A stretch of DNA of 64,000 bases from NCBI GenBank assembly GCA_024235795.1, contig JACKLR010000002.1, positions 434,001 to 498,000 on the forward strand, in the 5' to 3' direction. Origin of the DNA: Burkholderiales bacterium (lineage in GTDB: Bacteria > Pseudomonadota > Gammaproteobacteria > Burkholderiales > Nitrosomonadaceae). This document shows positions 44,911 through 53,005 of the stretch, one piece after another; position 1 is the first letter of the stretch, and every line of letters starts with the position of its first letter. Position numbers and translations under genes: made by a program. The notes beneath the pieces were generated by a model. That model searched no databases, was not told the DNA's origin, and saw nothing but the letters and a program-made list of their open reading frames with translations.

Positions 44911-46143
44911 ATGGCGAGTATGAAAGCAGTTTTTAAGAATAAAAATGGTGAGGCATTATCTGGTTTGCTAGAGATGCCTGAGCATGAGGTAAAATTTTAT
45001 GCAATTTTCGCGCACTGCTTTACATGCTCCAAGGACAGTATGGCCGCTACGTATATTTCCCGTGCATTGGCTGAAAAAGGAATTGCAGTATTGCGCTTTG
45101 ATTTTACTGGGCTTGGGAGCAGCACAGGTGATTTTTCCAATACTAATTTCTCTTCAAATATTCAGGATATTATAGAGGCAGCGATGTATCTGGAACAGGA
45201 TTATCGGTCGCCTGATCTATTAATCGGCCATAGCTTGGGCGGTGCTGCGGTTTTGGCAGTCGCACAGCAAATTAAAAGCGTCAAGGCTGTAGTAACGATC
45301 AGCGCTCCAGCTACAGCAGGGCATGTCAAAAATCTATTTCCAGAAGCGCATCAAGAAATCTTGAACAATAAAATTGCACGTGTTCAGCTAGGTGGTCGGC
45401 GCTTTACAATACAAAAGCAGTTTATAGATGATTTGGAAAACTATAATTCATTGGAGCATATCAAGCAGCTGAAAAAAGCATTGTTGATTTTTCATTCACC
45501 GCTGGATCAAGTAGTGCCAATCGATGAGGCAGCGCGCATCTATACGGCTGCCCGACATCCTAAAAGTTTTATTTCACTCGATCGTGCAGATCATCTTTTA
45601 TCGCAATTAGATGATGGGAAATATGTTGCCTCGGTATTATCTGCATGGGCGGGCCGATACCTGGACGACAAAAGTGAAGCTGATAGTCGCCAAAAAGCAA
45701 CTGCGCTGGCAATCAAAGATGGCACAGTAATCGTTAGAGAAGTCGACAAAAAATTTACACGCGAAATTTTGACAACGAATCACAGATTGATTAGTGATGA
45801 ACCCATAAAATTGGGTGGTGCAGACTTGGGCGTTAATCCCTATGAATTATTGCTGGCTGCTTTAGGCAGCTGCACTTCCATGACATTGCGCATGTATGCC
45901 AACCATAAAAAATTGGAATTGCAGGAAATACAAATAGAATTAAGTCATAGCCGGGTGCATGCTGAAGATTGTGCAGCATGTGATAAACAAGAGGTGCTTG
46001 TTGATAAAATTACACGTAAGATTCAGTTAAAGGGACGGCTGGATGATCAACAACAAAAACGCCTGTTAGAGATTGCGAATCAGTGTCCTGTTCATAAGAC
46101 GTTGGCAAATCAGATCATGATTGAAACTTTATCTTCTGAATAA
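44911..46143 (+). CDS. Alpha/beta hydrolase - OsmC fusion protein
   Basis: A 410-residue two-domain enzyme. Residues 1-255 form an alpha/beta hydrolase with the nucleophile elbow LIGHSLGGAAV, the acid region SPLDQVVPID and catalytic His in DRADHLLSQ. Residues 270-410 form an OsmC domain with the reactive Cys pair in ALGSCTSMTLRMYANHK and NQCPVHKTLANQ. OsmC proteins reduce organic hydroperoxides; the hydrolase substrate is unknown. The fusion architecture is known in proteobacteria. Ribosome site agagag precedes the ATG. Confidence 0.92.
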   Translation: MASMKAVFKNKNGEALSGLLEMPEHEVKFYAIFAHCFTCSKDSMAATYISRALAEKGIAVLRFDFTGLGSSTGDFSNTNFSSNIQDIIEAAMYLEQDYRSPDLLIGHSLGGAAVLAVAQQIKSVKAVVTISAPATAGHVKNLFPEAHQEILNNKIARVQLGGRRFTIQKQFIDDLENYNSLEHIKQLKKALLIFHSPLDQVVPIDEAARIYTAARHPKSFISLDRADHLLSQLDDGKYVASVLSAWAGRYLDDKSEADSRQKATALAIKDGTVIVREVDKKFTREILTTNHRLISDEPIKLGGADLGVNPYELLLAALGSCTSMTLRMYANHKKLELQEIQIELSHSRVHAEDCAACDKQEVLVDKITRKIQLKGRLDDQQQKRLLEIANQCPVHKTLANQIMIETLSSE

Positions 46144-46150
46144 AATTTGC

Positions 46151-46543
46151 ATGCAAAGTGAAAATACGACAGAAAAATTTCGCATAGATAAATGGCTTTT
46201 TGCTGCCCGTTTTTTTAAAACACGTTCTTTGGCGGCAGAAGCCATTGAACGCGGTAGAGTTATTTTAAACGGAACCCGGATAAAACCAGCCAAAACATTG
46301 ACCATAAATGACATTTTGATTATCCGGACTGGAAATTATCAATATGAAGTTAAAGTATTGGCGTTAAGCAATAAACGAGGTTCAGCAACAATTGCTCAGC
46401 AGCTTTATCATGAAACTGATGAAAGCCGCCAGCAGCGTGAAGTTATCGCTGAACGTTTAAAAGCGCAACCCAAACCCTTTTATACCAAGGGAAGGCCCAC
46501 AAAACGTGACCGACGGAAAATTATGCGGTTGCAAAATAATTAA
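46151..46543 (+). CDS. hslR: S4-domain RNA-binding protein, Hsp15 type
   Basis: A 130-residue basic protein of the heat-shock Hsp15 family, which binds free 50S subunits that still carry nascent chain-tRNA. The S4 domain is clear: FRIDKWLFAARFFKTRSLAA, EAIERGRVILNGTRIKPAKT. The C-terminus is basic (PTKRDRRKIMRLQNN). The frame is open from 46121, but ATG 46151 avoids a long overlap with the preceding gene and suits the family start. It lies 7 bp after the hydrolase-OsmC stop. Confidence 0.88.
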   Translation: MQSENTTEKFRIDKWLFAARFFKTRSLAAEAIERGRVILNGTRIKPAKTLTINDILIIRTGNYQYEVKVLALSNKRGSATIAQQLYHETDESRQQREVIAERLKAQPKPFYTKGRPTKRDRRKIMRLQNN

Positions 46544-46682
46544 CTAAAAAGTGTTTTCTGTTTGTTTATAATTTTGCAACTAGTTGTGAATTCCATGAAT
46601 ATTTGATCAGAATCATTGACGTAGCATTGTTTTAACAATAAGCTTGTTTGAATTGTATTAAAGCTTGATGGAGTAAATAAAT

Positions 46683-48137
46683 ATGCCTGCATTTACTGTG
46701 TATGATCCAGAAAATCAACCGCTATCTACCCTGATATCTGCGCTCCTGACACCTTCGTCGGGGATTACAGTGAATGTCGATTCTGTTCAGCTCAAGTTTG
46801 GAATAGCAACTGAAACTGTAATAATCGATACAACGACTTTTCAAGTATTGACTATTGAAAAAGCATCTCTTTCATTTTATGACGGCAGTATTGCTACTTT
46901 AGGTATTGGTGCAGGACTGTTTCTGACCTCAGGTGATTCCGATCCACCGGAAACCAATACTGAACTAAGCTTCAGTAAAGAACTTGAACCTTCTGAGAAT
47001 GACTCCGATTTGAATACATCAGTGCAAGCGGCCTTTCCTCAAGCAGGGGAAGTACAGGATGCCACTGTACTTGAATTTCAGTTCAATGTCGAAGATCCTG
47101 CACTGAACAACATCAAGTTTGATCTTATATTCGGCTCGGACGAATTTCCTGAGTTTTCAAATACTGATTTTGTGGATATTGCAGGTGTTTATATCAATGG
47201 TAAAAATTATGCATTATTCAATAATCAGACCAGCCAACCTTTAAGTATTCTCGATACCAATCTGGCCGCAGGCAATTTCCGCAATAATGAGAACACCATT
47301 ATCCCGCTGGAATATGACGGCATATCCAATCTGTTGAACATCATCGCGCCGGTCAATCCCGGTGTTAATACCATTAAAATCGCGATTGGCGATACCGGTG
47401 ATCAGATTTATGATTCCGGTCTCTTTATCAGCAATCTACAGGCGGTGAATTTTTCCGGTTCCGGTTTGGCGCTCACGACACTGGGTACGGATGGTGATGA
47501 TCCACTTGTACAGGGGAAAGAATTTAACGAAATATTTGAGTTGGGCAACGGCAACGATAACGTTTCCGGCGGATTAGGCGACGATGTATTAAACGGCGGC
47601 AATGGATTCGATACTGCAATTTTCAGCGGTGCATTTGCACAATACAGCCTGATCAATACTGCCAGCGGCCATACCGTGACAGGCCCAGACGGCAACGATG
47701 TGCTTGTGGATATTGAGTTTGCGTTATTCGGAAATGACTTGTTTGCGCTCGATACACAGGTGGGTGATGCAACATATAATACCTACGCTTTGTTGCAGGC
47801 CGCTTTGGATGCTGCGCCATCACAGCCATTGCTTAGCCAATGGGTTGCCAAAGAAAAAACCGCACCCAATGCAGCAACATTGGCACAGACCATAATCGAT
47901 ACTGCGGCACCCGGTATTTCCAATGCTACGCTGATTACACATCTTTTTCAAACGATTGCCGGTGTTACGCCCTCGCAAGAGCAGGTAAACCAAATCAGTG
48001 CTCTGGTTGGCCCAGGCAATACCTTTCCAACACAAGGCCATTTGTTCGCGGCAGCATCACAGCTTGAACTTAATACCAGTGAATTCGCATCAATTGTCGG
48101 AACGCCGCTTGAACTGGATTTGAGTTTCTTTGTTTGA
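46683..48137 (+). CDS. Choice-of-anchor L RTX protein
   Basis: A 484-residue exoprotein with no N-terminal signal peptide. The first 260 residues match the choice-of-anchor L domain (IATLGIGAGLFLTSGD; IFGSDEFPEF; VDIAGVYINGKNYALF). A short RTX block follows (FELGNGNDNVSGGLGDDVLN, about 280-310), then a C-terminal region with alanine-rich helices (FQTIAGVTPSQEQVNQISAL) that resembles DUF4214-type tails, ending in LELDLSFFV. It is a likely type I secretion substrate. It is the second RTX protein in the window; no transporter genes are near either. Confidence 0.82.
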   Translation: MPAFTVYDPENQPLSTLISALLTPSSGITVNVDSVQLKFGIATETVIIDTTTFQVLTIEKASLSFYDGSIATLGIGAGLFLTSGDSDPPETNTELSFSKELEPSENDSDLNTSVQAAFPQAGEVQDATVLEFQFNVEDPALNNIKFDLIFGSDEFPEFSNTDFVDIAGVYINGKNYALFNNQTSQPLSILDTNLAAGNFRNNENTIIPLEYDGISNLLNIIAPVNPGVNTIKIAIGDTGDQIYDSGLFISNLQAVNFSGSGLALTTLGTDGDDPLVQGKEFNEIFELGNGNDNVSGGLGDDVLNGGNGFDTAIFSGAFAQYSLINTASGHTVTGPDGNDVLVDIEFALFGNDLFALDTQVGDATYNTYALLQAALDAAPSQPLLSQWVAKEKTAPNAATLAQTIIDTAAPGISNATLITHLFQTIAGVTPSQEQVNQISALVGPGNTFPTQGHLFAAASQLELNTSEFASIVGTPLELDLSFFV

Positions 48138-48241
48138 AGATTGAATTTTATCGGAAAGCTACTGTGATAAATGGTTTTGTTCTTTTTGATTAAGAACCGC
48201 TGCTCAGTTGTTTTTTTATATCTGAATGTATCAATAGAAAT

Positions 48242-49290
48242 GGCTATGTCACCTTTAAGTGTTGCTGTATAATATAAGCGTTAAAAATCATTGTGATAAA
48301 ACTGAATATGGAGTCTAAAGCATTTAAGGAATTGCTGGCAGAATTGGACAAACTGACACCGCAACAGAAAAAGGAAATTGAAGAACAATTGCATCGCCAC
48401 GATGACATTCAAACAGTCATCGCACTAATTGAGAAGCGCATGGATACAGGATCGTCTTGCCCCAAATGTGGCAGTAGCACGAAAATCATTCGCTGGGGAT
48501 TGTCAGCAGGATTACAGCGTTATCGCTGTGGTGAATGCAAAGCTACTTTTAATGCGCTAACGGGAACGCCATTGGCCCGTTTAAGACACAAAGGAAAGTG
48601 GTTGTCTTATACGCAGCAGATGGCAGATAACCAAAGCATACGCAAAAGTGCACACATATGCTCCGTCCATCGAAACACATCATTCAGATGGCGTCATCGT
48701 TTTCTAGCATTGTCGAATGAGCAAAAAGCCACAAGCCTGACTGGAATAGCAGAAGCCGATGAAGCTTTCTTTTTGGAATCGTTCAAAGGCAAGAAAAGAG
48801 GAATGCCACGTGCGGCGCGTAAGCGAGGCGGCAAGGCTACAAAGCGAGGGCTGTCTTCCGAGCAGACTCCGGTTTTAATTTGCCGTGATCGGACGGGCTG
48901 CACGGCTGATTTTGTGCTGAAAAAGATAGACAAAGAAAATCTGAGTGCGGCGTTAAAACCATTAATTGCTACAGATGCGATATTGTGTTCCGATGGAGAA
49001 AAAGCATTAGCTGCTGCAGCTAGAGAGCTTGGCATCATACACCGGCCGGTCAATTTAAGTGCCGGAATCAGAGTCATCGGAAAGGTTTACCATGTACAAA
49101 ATGTCAACGCTTATGGCAGTCGTCTCAAACAATGGATGCGCCAATTCCATGGTGTTGCCACGCGATATCTGGAGAATTATCTCGGGTGGAGAAGAATGAT
49201 TGAGCGTCAAACCGAAGCATTATCGCCTCAGTCAATTTTATCGACTGCCTTGAGATTGAATAACTACCAACAGTCAATGATGACATAGCC
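48242..49290 (+). mobile_element. Complete IS1595-family insertion sequence with 8-bp target duplication
   Basis: Inverted termini GGCTATGTCA at 48242-48251 and TGACATAGCC at 49281-49290 bound a 1049-bp element. The flanks carry an exact 8-bp direct repeat, atagaaat, at 48234-48241 and 49291-49298; 8 bp is the duplication length usual for IS1595. The element sits between an RTX gene and the cobalamin riboswitch. Confidence 0.95.
48293..49288 (+). CDS. IS1595-family transposase
   Basis: A 331-residue transposase starting at GTG (ATG 48308 is an alternative). An N-terminal zinc ribbon (CPKCGSSTKIIRWG ... YRCGECKATFNALTGTPLA) is followed by a helix-turn-helix (IRKSAHICSVHRNTSFRWRH) and the ISXO2-like DDE core (GIAEADEAFFLESFKGKKRG; LCSDGEKALAAAAREL; VNAYGSRLKQWMRQFHGVA). 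The frame is intact. The stop codon lies in the right terminal repeat. Confidence 0.95.
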   Translation: MIKLNMESKAFKELLAELDKLTPQQKKEIEEQLHRHDDIQTVIALIEKRMDTGSSCPKCGSSTKIIRWGLSAGLQRYRCGECKATFNALTGTPLARLRHKGKWLSYTQQMADNQSIRKSAHICSVHRNTSFRWRHRFLALSNEQKATSLTGIAEADEAFFLESFKGKKRGMPRAARKRGGKATKRGLSSEQTPVLICRDRTGCTADFVLKKIDKENLSAALKPLIATDAILCSDGEKALAAAARELGIIHRPVNLSAGIRVIGKVYHVQNVNAYGSRLKQWMRQFHGVATRYLENYLGWRRMIERQTEALSPQSILSTALRLNNYQQSMMT

Positions 49291-49338
49291 ATAGAAATAG
49301 TTTTTGAGCCCTTTCATTAAAGCTTTTTTTCATAAAAC

Positions 49339-49367
49339 TTGACACGCTGAACCTGATTCTGTAGCCT
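49339..49367 (+). promoter_or_regulatory. Probable btuB operon promoter
   Basis: TTGACA at 49339-49344, 17-base spacer, TAGCCT at 49362-49367, starting 48 bp after the IS1595 element and ending about 15 bp before the riboswitch core. The -35 is consensus, the -10 weak. Confidence 0.55.
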
Positions 49368-49382
49368 GCGCATCCTTACCTC

Positions 49383-49664
49383 AGGTGCCTTTCTGGATAA
49401 TCCAGGAGGTTAAACGGGAAGCTGGTGCGTCGAATTGTCTTTAGCTTGTCACATTCATGACGGGTCATGACGATTTTAAATAGCCTTTATTAGGTTATTT
49501 AATTAAATGAAACAAAGCCAGCACTGCCCCCGCAACGGTAGATGAGTCAAAAAAAGGTTATACCTTATTCTTGTAGATTTGCATGATGCCACTGTGTCGT
49601 AAAATTGCATGGGAAGGCGCAAGTCTGGATTGATTTCCGCTCATGAGTCCGGAGACCGGCCTGA
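49383..49664 (+). ncRNA. Cobalamin (adenosylcobalamin) riboswitch
   Basis: The conserved elements appear in order: aggtgcc (49383), ttaaacgggaagctggtg (about 49410-49427), gccagcactgcccccgcaac (49517-49536), gccactg (49588), gggaaggcgc (49611-49620) and the B12 box agtccggagaccggcc (49646-49661). It precedes btuB and should reduce expression of the btuB-btuM-cobO unit when cobalamin is plentiful. The length of about 280 bases is within the class range. The expression platform probably includes the GC-rich element at 49683-49708. Confidence 0.96.
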
Positions 49665-49682
49665 AGTGATACCAATGGTGTT

Positions 49683-49708
49683 GCGGAGGGCGATATCCGG
49701 CATTTTTT
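49683..49708 (+). terminator. Possible riboswitch expression-platform terminator
   Basis: gcggagggcgatatccggc forms an imperfect stem and is followed by a run of six T. It sits 22 bp after the B12 box, where a regulated terminator is expected. The stem is not perfect, so translational control is the alternative. Confidence 0.4.
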
Positions 49709-49786
49709 CTCTGGCCGATTCTTTTATTTCAGTTTCCTCTGCAACTCTTCTAAACGAATATCGCGCGGGCGGCGCGGAGGAATAAA

Positions 49787-51703
49787 ATGTTTTATCAAAG
49801 CCGTTTATCGGCAATTGCGTCAATCATTGCGCTGGGGTATTCCAGCATACCAATAACGCCGGTTTTGGCCGGGAATGGTTCCCCGGTTCACCAAAAAGAA
49901 CCAATTACTGTCACGGCAACACGCACAGCGCAAACCGCCGATGCTCAACTGGCTTCAATGACGGTTATTTCGCGTGACGATATAGAACGCCAGCAGGCGC
50001 GATCAATCCATGATTTGTTACGAGGTGCACCTGGTATCAATATTGTCAATAATGGTGGTCCCGGGAAAAGTACGTTTATGCAGATGCGTGGGACTGAGAC
50101 CGATCATATCCTGGTTCTGATTGACGGCATCAAGGTGGGTTCGGCGACTTCAGGCACAACGCCGTTTGAAAATATTCCGGTTGAACAGATTGAACGTATA
50201 GAAATCGTTCGTGGTCCGCGTTCGAGTCTGTATGGTTCCGAGGCGGTTGGTGGTGTTATCCAGATTTTTACACGAAAGGGTGACGGCAAGCGTGGTTTTA
50301 GACCGATATTCAGTTTTGGCGGCGGCAGCTATGGCTCTATGAACGGTTCTGTAGGATTGTCTGGCAGCAGCAAACAAGGCTGGTTTAATCTGACGGCGAG
50401 CGGCAGGGGGACAAAAGGTTTTAATTCTTGCACCGGATCGGATTTTGCAGGGTGTTTTTCAAGTAACCCTGATCCCGACCGTGATGGTTATCGCAATGTG
50501 TCGGGTTCAGCAAATGCCGGTTACCGGTTTAAAAACGGACTAGAAATCGGCGCTAACTTTATGCAGTCGGAAGGCAGAACTGAGTTCGACGCAAGCGACC
50601 CGTTTTCCGGGTTTATTTCGCCGAATAAATCAGAGCTCATGCAGCAGGTTTTTGGCGGCACACTGAAATATTCGCCAGTTGATTTCTGGCGGCTAAACGT
50701 CATTGCCGGACGCAGCAAAGATTATCTGGACAGTTTTAACGGCCATGATCTGACATCACGATTTAATACCATACGCGATACCATTTCAATACTCAATGAT
50801 TTAACGCTGCATAAAGATCATTTGTTGACAATCGGTATGGATTATCAGAATGACGATGCTGGCGATTCAATAATAGACCCGACTGACCCGTCAATAGATT
50901 TTACGACTACTTCACGGACCAATTGGGGTACCTTTGCGCAGCATCAGGCGACGGTTGCTTCATTTAACAGCCAACTGTCCGGCCGTATCGATTTAAACGA
51001 TCAGTTTGGGACATTCCTGACCGGTGGTGTTGGGGCGGGGTATAAGATTACAGAAAAAATACGGTTGACGGCGAATTTCGGAACGGCATTTAAAGCGCCG
51101 ACGTTTAATGAACTTTACTTTCCTCCGTCAGGTAATGATAAATTAAATCCTGAAAAATCGCGCAGCCTTGAATTCGGTATACGCGGAAGAACAGACTGGG
51201 GCAACTGGTCGCTGAATGTTTTCGAAACCCGGGTAAACGATCTGATCGCATTTAACATCGCCGACAATTTGGTTGACAATATTGATGAAGCGCTTATTCA
51301 GGGACTGGAGGCGGTGCTCAGCACGCAGATCATGGGCTGGTTGCTCAACGGCAATCTGACGTTCCTGGATCCGGAAAATCGCTCATCGGGTGCAAATAAC
51401 GGTAATATATTACCCAGACGTGCGGAACAGTCGTTTCGTCTCGATGCAGACCGCCAGTTTGGCAAGTACAGGTTCGGTGCAATGTTTCTGGCCGAGGGTG
51501 AACGCTTTGACGATTTGGGAAATACGCGTGAATTGAAACTCGACAGCTACGTCAAATTTGACTTACGTGCGGAATATGAACTGAGCAAACACTGGCGGTT
51601 GCAAGGGCGTATCGAGAACCTGTTCAATGAACATTATGAGACAGCTGCTTTCTTTAACCAGCCGGGACGCAATTTTTTCGCCACTTTACGGTATCAACCT
51701 TAA
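49787..51703 (+). CDS. btuB: TonB-dependent vitamin B12 receptor BtuB
   Basis: A 638-residue outer-membrane barrel importing cobalamin with TonB energy. Signal peptide (SAIASIIALGYSSIPITPVLA) is followed by the TonB box region EPITVTATR, the plug (IHDLLRGAPGINIVNNGGPG, IEIVRGPRSSLYGSEAVGGV) and the barrel, with the late motif FGTAFKAPTFNELYFPPSGN and C-terminal RNFFATLRYQP. The cggagga site before the ATG is strong. Specificity for B12 rests on the riboswitch and the downstream cobalamin genes, plus BtuB-like plug features. Confidence 0.94.
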   Translation: MFYQSRLSAIASIIALGYSSIPITPVLAGNGSPVHQKEPITVTATRTAQTADAQLASMTVISRDDIERQQARSIHDLLRGAPGINIVNNGGPGKSTFMQMRGTETDHILVLIDGIKVGSATSGTTPFENIPVEQIERIEIVRGPRSSLYGSEAVGGVIQIFTRKGDGKRGFRPIFSFGGGSYGSMNGSVGLSGSSKQGWFNLTASGRGTKGFNSCTGSDFAGCFSSNPDPDRDGYRNVSGSANAGYRFKNGLEIGANFMQSEGRTEFDASDPFSGFISPNKSELMQQVFGGTLKYSPVDFWRLNVIAGRSKDYLDSFNGHDLTSRFNTIRDTISILNDLTLHKDHLLTIGMDYQNDDAGDSIIDPTDPSIDFTTTSRTNWGTFAQHQATVASFNSQLSGRIDLNDQFGTFLTGGVGAGYKITEKIRLTANFGTAFKAPTFNELYFPPSGNDKLNPEKSRSLEFGIRGRTDWGNWSLNVFETRVNDLIAFNIADNLVDNIDEALIQGLEAVLSTQIMGWLLNGNLTFLDPENRSSGANNGNILPRRAEQSFRLDADRQFGKYRFGAMFLAEGERFDDLGNTRELKLDSYVKFDLRAEYELSKHWRLQGRIENLFNEHYETAAFFNQPGRNFFATLRYQP

Positions 51704-51717
51704 CGAGGAGTTAACAC

Positions 51718-52317
51718 ATGTTTTCATTATCGACTGCATTGACTTTATCCACTCGGAATCAGTTGCTGATTGCATTCATGCTGGTGTTACTGATGATTAT
51801 TACGCGCAGTCATCATTTTGCCGCTATGCATAACCTGCCGGGTGCGTCGTGGGCTATATTCTTTCTTGCCGGAGTTTATTTACGAACATTCTGGTCTCTG
51901 CCGGGTTTTCTGGCACTGAGCTGGTGGCTTGATTTTGCCGCCTATACCTGGGGTGGGGCCAGCAATTTCTGTTTGACTCCCGCATATGTCTTCCTGTTGC
52001 CGGCGTATGCTTCGTTATGGCTGGCAGGGCGGTGGTATGTCGGGCGTTATCAATTCAGCTGGAGTACCTTGAAACCGCTCTCGTTGAGCATCCTGGTCGG
52101 ATTGACACTCTGTGAATTGTTTTCCAGCGGCGGTTTTTATTTCTTTTCGGGCCGATTTGCGGATACCGCATGGTTAGAATTTGTCGGACGCTCGCTGTAC
52201 TATTTTCCACTGTATATCGAGTCATTTTTGTTTTATACCGGTATCGCCATGGTGATCCACGCCGCTTTCGTTTTGATTTATCAGCAATACAATATGCGCA
52301 GCAACGCTGCCGGATAG
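51718..52317 (+). CDS. btuM: BtuM-like cobalamin transporter (solitary ECF-S type)
   Basis: A 199-residue protein with about six membrane helices, located between btuB and cobO under the same riboswitch. The loop WGGASNFCLTPAYVFLLPAY carries Cys85, in the place of the cobalt-coordinating cysteine described for Thiobacillus denitrificans BtuM, and the rest (FFLAGVYLRTFW; SGGFYFFSGRF) fits that family by recall. BtuM proteins import B12 across the inner membrane without the usual ECF energising module. No btuCDF genes are in the window. Ribosome site gagg lies 9 bp before the ATG. Confidence 0.78.
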   Translation: MFSLSTALTLSTRNQLLIAFMLVLLMIITRSHHFAAMHNLPGASWAIFFLAGVYLRTFWSLPGFLALSWWLDFAAYTWGGASNFCLTPAYVFLLPAYASLWLAGRWYVGRYQFSWSTLKPLSLSILVGLTLCELFSSGGFYFFSGRFADTAWLEFVGRSLYYFPLYIESFLFYTGIAMVIHAAFVLIYQQYNMRSNAAG

Positions 52318-52320
52318 CGT

Positions 52321-52935
52321 ATGGCTGTTTCAAAAGAAGCCGAAAAAGCTGCGCGGTACCGTAAGCGCATGCAGCGCAAGAAGGAAGTTGTCGATGCTGC
52401 AATTGCACACGCTGACCAGAAAAAAGGCTTGTTGCTGGTGCTAACCGGCAACGGCAAAGGCAAATCAAGTTCGGCGTTTGGCATGGTTGCGCGCGCTTTA
52501 GGGCATAACATGTGTGTGGGTGTTGCACAGTTTATTAAAGGCCGTTCGGATACCGGCGAAGAAGCTTTTTTTCGGCGACAGAAAAATGTTGTCTGGTATG
52601 TTCTCGGAGAAGGTTTTACATGGGATACACAAAATCTAGAACGGGATAGAGAAGCAGCCCGCCAGGGTTGGCAGGTTGTACGGAAGATGCTGCATGATCC
52701 AGAAATCAATTTGGTAGTCATTGATGAGCTGACTTTTCCGCTCAACTACGGTTGGCTGGATATGGATACGGTGCTGACAGATTTAAGAAGCCGCCCGCTC
52801 ATGCAGCATGTTGTTATAACTGGACGCGCCGCACCAGAAGCACTTTGTGAAGCGGCGGATACGGTCACTGAAATGCATGATGTCAAGCATGCATTCCGGG
52901 CAGGAATAATGGCGCAGAAAGGAATTGATCTATAA
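52321..52935 (+). CDS. cobO: Cob(I)yrinic acid a,c-diamide adenosyltransferase (CobO/BtuR type)
   Basis: Attaches the adenosyl group of ATP to the cobalt of corrinoids, making the coenzyme form. The 204-residue CobA-type enzyme has the P-loop LTGNGKGKSSSAFGMVARAL, FIKGRSDTGEE, and LVVIDELTFPLNYGWLD with VVITGRAAPEAL. The N-terminal MAVSKEAEKAARYRKRMQRK helix is typical. It lies 3 bp after the btuM-like gene and completes the B12 unit, converting imported cobalamin to its coenzyme. Confidence 0.96.
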   Translation: MAVSKEAEKAARYRKRMQRKKEVVDAAIAHADQKKGLLLVLTGNGKGKSSSAFGMVARALGHNMCVGVAQFIKGRSDTGEEAFFRRQKNVVWYVLGEGFTWDTQNLERDREAARQGWQVVRKMLHDPEINLVVIDELTFPLNYGWLDMDTVLTDLRSRPLMQHVVITGRAAPEALCEAADTVTEMHDVKHAFRAGIMAQKGIDL

Positions 52936-53005
52936 CCAGGAAAGCTGGCAAATCAAATTTGAGCGGGCACAGATAATACACTTTACTCTATTTATCATCA
53001 AATGC

